Source: Caldisericota bacterium (lineage in GTDB: Bacteria; Caldisericota; JANLFM01). Taken from it: 21,874 nt of DNA. Below, in pieces: positions 21,818 to 21,874 of this stretch (position 1 is the stretch's first letter; every line of letters starts with the position of its first letter). The DNA lies in contig JANLFM010000025.1 of NCBI GenBank assembly GCA_024655865.1, positions 1 through 21,874 of the forward strand, given 5' to 3'. The notes under the pieces were generated by a model, which ran no database searches, was not told the DNA's origin, and saw only the letters and a program-made list of their open reading frames with translations. Both the position numbers and the translations under genes were made by a program.

Positions 21818-21874
21818 CTACTCAATAATCTTCGTCACTACTCCTGCCCCGATGGTGCGGCCGCCCTCACGGAT
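21818..21874 (-). CDS. tuf: Elongation factor Tu, C-terminal end
   Basis: Partial: only the last 18 codons and a TAG stop are inside the window. They read IREGGRTIGAGVVTKIIE, the highly conserved end of EF-Tu domain 3. The rest lies beyond the right edge. The gene is the upstream neighbour of rpmG and probably part of the same transcript. Confidence 0.95.
   Translation of the reverse strand: MREGGRTIGAGVVTKIIE

Noticed and set aside
1-21874. CRISPR arrays, insertion sequences, phage genes or a novel defence system
   Set aside because: I saw no spaced direct repeats other than the MraZ boxes, no transposase or integrase frames, and almost all sequence is accounted for by conserved housekeeping genes.

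Overview
The window is a bacterial chromosome segment in which every supported gene lies on the minus strand, so the biological order runs from high to low coordinates. It joins two conserved blocks: a translation block (end of tuf, rpmG, tRNA-Trp, secE, nusG, rplK, rplA, rplJ, rplL; about 21874-18467) and a complete division and cell-wall (dcw) cluster (mraZ, rsmH, ftsL-like, ftsI, murE, murF, mraY, murD, ftsW, murG, murC, murB, ftsQ, ftsZ, nrdR, HlyD-like, yggS, sepF; about 18416-1324). An ECF sigma factor / zinc-finger anti-sigma pair follows (1264-214), then the first 45 codons of an exported S-layer-homology (SLH) protein cut by the window edge.

Organism. SepF, the FtsZ tail ending IPSFLKRK, and the order ftsZ-nrdR-HlyD-like-yggS-sepF recall Firmicutes/Clostridia-type chromosomes. 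The sporulation genes often found after ftsZ there (spoIIGA, sigE, sigG) are absent, and the single division PBP has no PASTA domain. The SLH domain directly behind a signal peptide is the arrangement of S-layer proteins and also of OmpM-type porins of diderm Terrabacteria. I infer a non-sporulating, deep-branching bacterium related to Firmicutes or Atribacterota-like lineages; the phylum cannot be fixed by eye.

How it works together. The translation block ends in a strong intrinsic terminator right after rplL, so rpoB/rpoC do not follow. An L10-leader-type structure and an attenuator-like hairpin precede rplJ. The dcw cluster starts about 50 bases beyond the terminator with four GTGGT/A boxes at exact 10-base spacing, the pattern expected of an MraZ operator. 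Its 18 genes are packed with ATGA/TTGA overlaps or very short gaps and are probably one transcript. They encode cytoplasmic precursor synthesis (murB-F), lipid I and II formation (mraY, murG), septal polymerisation and crosslinking (ftsW, ftsI), the divisome linkers (ftsL, ftsQ) and the Z-ring (ftsZ, sepF). ftsA and ddl are missing from the cluster. A good housekeeping promoter after sepF begins the sigma/anti-sigma unit.

No CRISPR array, insertion sequence, phage gene or novel defence system is visible. The points most worth a second look are the MraZ operator and the corrected mraZ start, a glycine replacing the Walker-A threonine of MurC, the tRNA-Trp/secE junction that leaves secE almost leaderless, the L10 leader attenuator, and the break between rplJL and rpoBC.
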